The notes under the pieces: model-generated
Told to the model about the DNA's origin: nothing
Seen by the model: the letters and a program-made list of their open reading frames with translations, nothing else
Databases searched by the model: none
In this document: piece by piece, positions 11,364-14,846 of the stretch
Position numbering within the stretch: the stretch's first letter is position 1
How the letters are laid out: every line of letters starts with the position of its first letter
Translations under genes and position numbers: made by a program
Assembly (NCBI GenBank): GCA_041190985.1
Contig: JBEEPT010000020.1
Coordinates: forward strand, 1-14,846
Direction: 5' to 3'
Source: Malikia sp041190985
GTDB lineage: Bacteria; Pseudomonadota; Gammaproteobacteria; Burkholderiales; Burkholderiaceae_C
DNA length: 14,846 bases

Positions 11364-13927
11364 TGCTGCTCCAGCGCCGCGAGCGCGGCGGGGAAATCGT
11401 AGCTGCGCACGGCCTGGGCCACCGTCAGGTAACGCTCGCCCAGCCCCTGGCGCAGCAGGCCCTCGTGTTCCTCGAACAGCTGCACGCTGTCGACGTTATC
11501 CTCGCGCAACAGCAGCAAGAGCCGCTCGCGCAGCGCTGGCCAGCGCGCGTCGTCGCACGGCGCCGGCCCTGCGGCGATGGCCGGCGCCGAGGTCCAGCGG
11601 TAGGGCGAGCGCTGCGTCTGCGACGGCGGCGCTGGCGGCTCGGCCACCGGCTCGAAGCGGGCCGTGAACCAGAAGGTCGACCCCCGCCCCGGCTCGCTCT
11701 CGCAGCCGGCTGCTCCGCCCATCAGCGCCGCGAGCTGCTTGACCAGCACCAGACCGAGGCCGGCGCCGCCGTAGCGGCGCGTCGCCGAGCTGTCGGCCTG
11801 GTGAAAGCTGCAAAAGAGCTGCTCGCGTTGCTCGCGGCTGAGTCCGATGCCGGTGTCGCGGACCTCGAAGCGCAGACACAGCCCGGGCTTGCCGTCGCGG
11901 ACCAGGCCAGCGCTCAGCTGGACCGAGCCGCGCTCGGTGAACTTGATCGCATTGTCGGCATAGTGCAGCAGCATCTGGAGCAGTCGCTGCGGCTCGCCGC
12001 GCAGCCGCTGCGGCACCTCGGCGGCCACCGTGACGCCGAGCTCCAGTCCCTTGTCGGCGGCCGCAGCGGCGACGCGGGCGGCGAGCTGGTCCAGCACCTC
12101 GGCGAGCGTGAAGTCGACGCTGGCGAGCTCCAGACTGCCGCCGTCCAGGCTGGAGAAATCCAGCATGTCGTCGATGATGGCCAGCAGCTGGCGGCTGGCG
12201 TCCTTGACCTGCTGCAGATAGCCCTGCTGCTGGGCAGACAGCGACGTCTGCTGCGCCAGGTGCAACATGCCCAGGATCGCGTTCATGGGGGTGCGCAGCT
12301 CATGGCTGATCTTGGCGATGAAATCCGCCTTGGCGCGGCTGGCAGCCTCGGCGGCATCGCGCGCCGCGGCCATGCTCGCCTCGGCGTGCTTGAGCTCGCT
12401 GATGTCGGTCACGATGCCGCACAGGCCATAGATCATGCCACCGGCGTCGCGCAGCGGCAACTTGACCTGGGCAAAGGTGCGCGCGCGGCCGTCGCGCTCC
12501 AGCACCCACTCGCCGGCGACGCGCTCGCCCCCCTCGAGCGCACGCCGGGCAAGCGCCTGCGTCCGGGCGGCCTGGCGGGCATCGAGCAGCGTCTCGTCGG
12601 TCTGCCCCACGATCTGGGACAGCGGATGCCCGATGAGCTCGCAGGCCAGGCGGTTGGCGTAGCGGTAGCGCAAGTCGATGTCCTTGATGTAGATCGCCGC
12701 ATCCACGCTGTCGAGTATGGTGTTGAGCTTGCTCTCGCCTTCGCGCAGCGCCTGCTGCTGCTCGAGATTGCGCTGGTGGTATTCACGAAACAGGACGCCC
12801 GACCAGCGCGAGAACGCCAGCGACGCGAGCAAGCCCAGGGTCAATGCCGCCGCCAGCGCCACGGCCAGCCCGACCGCCTGCTCGCGCCCGAGCAGCTTCT
12901 GCTGGCCCAGCTCGCGCTTGACGGCCGCCAGCAGCTCCTCGTCGAACATCGTGACGGTCAGCACCCAGCCCCAGGGCTGGAAGATGCGCACCAGCGCGGT
13001 CTTGCGCTTGTTCTGGCCGCTGACCGGATCGGGCCAGTCGTAGCTCACGATGCCTCCGCCCGACTGCGCGCTGCGCGTGATCTTGTCCAGCGCCGCCTCC
13101 GTCAGCGCCGGCATCTCCGACAGATGCCGGCCCTCGAGCTCGGGCAAGGCCGGCATGAGCAGGGCCCGGCCGTCCAGGCTGGACGCGACGATGTAGCCGG
13201 TGCGGCCGAAACGCGTGGCGCGCAGGCGGTCCAGCGCCTCGCGCTGCTGGTAGCTCTCCCAGTAATGCAGGTAGTCGCCCGCACCTATCATCCAGCCATA
13301 GGGCTCGAGCTGCCGCACGTAGGAGAGCTTGTCCTCCATCTGGCGCGGATTGTCCGGGGTGTACCAGCGGTAGCGCGCAAAACCCTCGCCGCGCGGCCGG
13401 CGTGCCGCCTCGATCAGGGTGCCCATGACGGGGCGGCCCTGGTCGTCGCGGTTGTCGCGGTTGTCGCGACCCTCGAGTTCGGGCGCGGTCGGCAGCAGCC
13501 GGTAGTAGCCGGCCAGGTCGTTGATGAAGAGGTAGCCCCGCCCCTCGAAGAAGCGCGCCGGGCGCAGCGTCTCGATGATCATGCGCTGGACCTCGCTGGC
13601 AGGGCGGTGCCCGGCCTCGCGCGCCTGGATGGCCTGGGCGATCGCCATCGCAGCGTCGACCTGGTTGACCAGGCTGCGGCGCAGCTGCTCCTCGGCGCGC
13701 GAGCGGGTGAAGTCGATGGCGCCGAGCGCGCTGTCCATCTCGCTGTGCAGCCGGGCGCGTATCTGCTCGTCCGCGACCTCCTCGATGCGACGCAGCGCGT
13801 CGCGCTGGGCGCCGAAGCTCTGCCAGGAAAAAACCGCCGCCAGCAGCAGCGTCAGCAGCAGCGTGATCGCAAGCGTGCCGCACAGATGGATGCGCGGCAG
13901 CGTCTTCTCGTTGGCCACCAGCTTCAT
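11360..13927 (-). CDS. Double-Cache PAS sensor histidine kinase without receiver (HK2)
   Basis: An 855-residue membrane kinase. Membrane spans at about 16-36 and 352-372 flank a periplasmic region of about 315 residues that looks like a double Cache sensor: FFEGRGYLFINDLAG and YGWMIGAGDYL in the first half, FGRTGYIVASSLDGRALLM and WGWVLTVTMFDEELL in the second. No clear HAMP is seen. A PAS domain follows (about 398-513), then HisKA with SHELRTP (His542) and HATPase with DNAIKFT (Asn659), DTGIG (691-695) and GGAGLGL (720-726). There is no receiver or Hpt; after a Pro/Ala linker comes a tail (795-855) matching that of HK1. The ATG at 13927 has GGAGG 7 bp before it; a TTG two codons earlier would be too close. 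The stop overlaps the binding-protein start as ATGA. Its phosphate must go to a partner in trans. Confidence 0.92.
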   Translation of the reverse strand: MKLVANEKTLPRIHLCGTLAITLLLTLLLAAVFSWQSFGAQRDALRRIEEVADEQIRARLHSEMDSALGAIDFTRSRAEEQLRRSLVNQVDAAMAIAQAIQAREAGHRPASEVQRMIIETLRPARFFEGRGYLFINDLAGYYRLLPTAPELEGRDNRDNRDDQGRPVMGTLIEAARRPRGEGFARYRWYTPDNPRQMEDKLSYVRQLEPYGWMIGAGDYLHYWESYQQREALDRLRATRFGRTGYIVASSLDGRALLMPALPELEGRHLSEMPALTEAALDKITRSAQSGGGIVSYDWPDPVSGQNKRKTALVRIFQPWGWVLTVTMFDEELLAAVKRELGQQKLLGREQAVGLAVALAAALTLGLLASLAFSRWSGVLFREYHQRNLEQQQALREGESKLNTILDSVDAAIYIKDIDLRYRYANRLACELIGHPLSQIVGQTDETLLDARQAARTQALARRALEGGERVAGEWVLERDGRARTFAQVKLPLRDAGGMIYGLCGIVTDISELKHAEASMAAARDAAEAASRAKADFIAKISHELRTPMNAILGMLHLAQQTSLSAQQQGYLQQVKDASRQLLAIIDDMLDFSSLDGGSLELASVDFTLAEVLDQLAARVAAAAADKGLELGVTVAAEVPQRLRGEPQRLLQMLLHYADNAIKFTERGSVQLSAGLVRDGKPGLCLRFEVRDTGIGLSREQREQLFCSFHQADSSATRRYGGAGLGLVLVKQLAALMGGAAGCESEPGRGSTFWFTARFEPVAEPPAPPSQTQRSPYRWTSAPAIAAGPAPCDDARWPALRERLLLLLREDNVDSVQLFEEHEGLLRQGLGERYLTVAQAVRSYDFPAALAALEQQ
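13442..13468 (-). repeat. Three 9-bp tandem repeats inside the Cache domain of HK2
   Basis: On the plus strand GTTGTCGCG occurs twice in tandem (13451-13459, 13460-13468), preceded by GTCGTCGCG (13442-13450) with one change. In the protein this is RDN-RDN-RDD at residues 154-162, in a loop of the first Cache module. The unit is a multiple of three, so copy-number changes would keep the frame. Confidence 0.85.
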
Positions 13928-14055
13928 GGGCAAGCCTCCTCAGACCGGCTGGAGCGAGCTGGAGCTCGAGCCGCCATGGCAAGGCCGGGCAGGCCGCCCA
14001 TGCGCGGCCGCCAGCACTTGTCACGGCATGCCTCCAGCCCTTCGATTGCCCCCAT
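13924..14055 (-). CDS. Possible 43-residue small protein coupled to HK2
   Basis: A short reading frame starts at an ATG with AAGGGAG ending 6 bp upstream (14068-14062), and its TGA overlaps the HK2 start as ATGA, the same coupling used by the next two genes. The product starts MGAIEGLEACRDKCWRP and contains a Cys-Arg-Asp-Lys-Cys motif, then an Ala/Arg/Ser-rich tail. There is no membrane span or recognised family. Third-position GC is lower than in the neighbours, which argues against coding. It could instead be only the HK2 leader. An ATG six bases earlier is in frame but directly abuts the ribosome-binding site. Confidence 0.33.
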   Translation of the reverse strand: MGAIEGLEACRDKCWRPRMGGLPGLAMAARAPARSSRSEEACP

Positions 14056-14076
14056 CTGCATCTCCCTTGACCCGAC

Positions 14077-14082
14077 ATCGTA
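14077..14082 (-). promoter_or_regulatory. Candidate -10 box for the sensory operon
   Basis: TACGAT on the minus strand (14082-14077) lies between the icd terminator and the small ORF and would start transcription near 14070, just before its ribosome-binding site. A short odd-centred palindrome, GGCGTGACGCC (14090-14100), sits upstream where a -35 or operator would be; no good -35 hexamer is seen. Tentative. Confidence 0.25.
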
Positions 14083-14144
14083 ACGGGGCGGCGTGACGCC
14101 TGGGCCGCCGAGAAACGGCCGAAAACCAGCGGGCAAGCGCAGAG

Positions 14145-14184
14145 CAAAGAAAGAAGAAGCCGGCCATCTCGCGATGCCGGCTTC
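14145..14184 (-). terminator. icd: Intrinsic terminator behind icd
   Basis: GAAGCCGGC (14156-14164) and GCCGGCTTC (14176-14184) form a perfect 9-bp stem with an 11-base loop. On the minus strand it is followed by TTCTTTCTTT, a T-rich tail. It separates icd from the sensory operon on the same strand. Confidence 0.85.
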
Positions 14185-14191
14185 CTGGGGC

Positions 14192-14219
14192 GATCCCGAA
14201 CGGCAAAGCCGCCGGGATC
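14192..14219 (-). repeat. Second hairpin between icd and its terminator
   Basis: GATCCCG (14192-14198) pairs with CGGGATC (14213-14219), and CGGC (14201-14204) pairs with GCCG (14208-14211) around an AAA loop, with a small internal bulge. It lies 21 bp after the icd stop and lacks a T-run, so it is more likely a 3'-end stabilising hairpin or backup than an independent terminator. Confidence 0.65.
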
Positions 14220-14240
14220 AGATGCCTGCGCTCAGCACAG

Positions 14241-14846
14241 TCAGGCCTGCGCGCTCGCCAGTGCGGCGTTGAAGGTGGCGCTCGGACGCATCACGGCATC
14301 GAGCTTGGCCGTGTCGGGCAGGTAGTAGCCGCCGATGTCGACATGGTGGCCCTGGATCGCGGCCAGTTCCTCGACGATCCTGGCCTCGTTGTCGGCCAGC
14401 GTCTTGGCCAGCGGCGCGAACCTGGCCGCCAGTTCGGCGTCCTCGGTCTGCGCGGCCAGCTCCTGCGCCCAGTACAGGGTCAGGTAGAACTGGCTGCCGC
14501 GGTTGTCGAGCTGGCCGGTCTTGGGCGACGGGCCCTTGTTGTGGTCGAGCAGCTTGCCGGTGGCGGCGTCCAGCGTCTTGGCCAGCAGCTTGGCGCGCGG
14601 GTTGCCGTTCTTGATGCCGAGGTCTTCGAGCGAGACGGCCAGCGCGAGGAACTCGCCGAGCGAATCCCAGCGCAGGTGGTTCTCTTCCACCAGCTGCTGC
14701 ACGTGCTTCGGGGCCGAGCCGCCGGCGCCGGTCTCGTACATGCCGCCGCCAGCCATCAGCGGCACGATCGACAGCATCTTGGCCGAGGTGCCCAGCTCCA
14801 TGATCGGGAACAGGTCGGTCAGGTAGTCGCGCAGGATGTTGCCGGT
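14241..14846 (-). CDS. icd: Monomeric NADP-dependent isocitrate dehydrogenase (C-terminal part)
   Basis: The last 201 codons of a gene that enters from the right edge. The protein matches the monomeric (about 740-residue) class of isocitrate dehydrogenase, which converts isocitrate and NADP to 2-oxoglutarate, CO2 and NADPH in the TCA cycle. Recognisable blocks are NILRDYLTDLFPIMELGTSA at the window edge, PLMAGGGMYETGAGGSAPKH, and NHLRWDSLGEFLALAVSLED. It is unrelated in length to the common homodimeric IcdA (about 415 residues). The frame is open through the window edge, and the gene ends 57 bp before a strong terminator, so it is probably transcribed separately from the kinase genes downstream. 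Confidence 0.93.
   Translation of the reverse strand, partial: TGNILRDYLTDLFPIMELGTSAKMLSIVPLMAGGGMYETGAGGSAPKHVQQLVEENHLRWDSLGEFLALAVSLEDLGIKNGNPRAKLLAKTLDAATGKLLDHNKGPSPKTGQLDNRGSQFYLTLYWAQELAAQTEDAELAARFAPLAKTLADNEARIVEELAAIQGHHVDIGGYYLPDTAKLDAVMRPSATFNAALASAQA

Larger units (their letters stand above)
13928..14240. other. Intergenic region between icd and HK2
   Basis: This 313-bp stretch contains, reading along the minus strand, the two hairpins behind icd, a -10-like box with a small palindrome, the possible 43-codon reading frame with its own ribosome-binding site, and the GGAGG of HK2 (13939-13935). No RNA gene or mobile-element end was recognised. Confidence 0.6.

Noticed and set aside
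13442..13468. Short tandem repeats considered as a CRISPR-like array
   Set aside because: Units are 9 bp, contiguous without spacers, and in frame within HK2; no cas genes are nearby.
11318..14083. Long plus-strand open frame opposite HK2 and part of the binding-protein gene
   Set aside because: Same kind of GC-driven antisense frame; no recognisable motif, and it spans two clear minus-strand genes and the intergenic region.

Overview
The window is GC-rich DNA (roughly two-thirds G+C by eye) in which almost every gene lies on the minus strand. It suggests a betaproteobacterium of the order Burkholderiales, probably close to Comamonadaceae. The clues are an AhpC with the FTFNCPTE active site, a monomeric NADP-isocitrate dehydrogenase, and the block surE-pcm-nlpD-rlmD. 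The genus cannot be fixed from the sequence alone.

Layout. At 1-151 (minus) is the 5' end of ahpC, with an OxyR-like palindrome upstream. A plus-strand YccA/Bax-inhibitor-1 membrane protein follows (543-1235) and ends at a clear intrinsic terminator. Convergent to it runs a long minus-strand series of genes. Read in the direction of transcription (high to low coordinates) it contains: a possible 43-residue small ORF; a double-Cache histidine kinase (HK2, 13927-11360); a lipoprotein NMT1/SsuA-like solute-binding protein (11363-10359); a 1652-residue hybrid kinase with a PhnD-like periplasmic domain, a GAF-like region, three PAS domains, HisKA/HATPase, two receivers and an Hpt (HK1, 10362-5404); surE (5376-4552); pcm (4555-3779); nlpD (3735-2809); and rlmD (2809-1346). 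The C-terminal part of monomeric isocitrate dehydrogenase (icd) occupies the right edge. It is insulated from the sensory genes by two strong hairpins, one with a T-rich tail.

How the genes fit together. The three sensory genes are stitched by ATGA stop/start overlaps and look like one signalling unit with no permease, ATPase or DNA-binding regulator beside it. Three different extracytoplasmic ligand modules (double Cache, free type II binding protein, fused PhnD-like domain) could feed two kinases. Only HK1 carries receivers and an Hpt. HK2 has a kinase core but no receiver, so it must phosphorylate something in trans, and the receivers of HK1 are the nearest candidates. Both kinases end in the same roughly 60-residue tail of unknown function. 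No terminator is visible between HK1 and surE (27 bp), so the repair and envelope genes may partly be read from the sensory promoter.

The most interesting part is the coupled HK2-binding protein-HK1 cassette with its shared tail. Secondary points are the absence of rpoS between nlpD and rlmD, the OxyR-like site at ahpC, and the small ORF abutting HK2.
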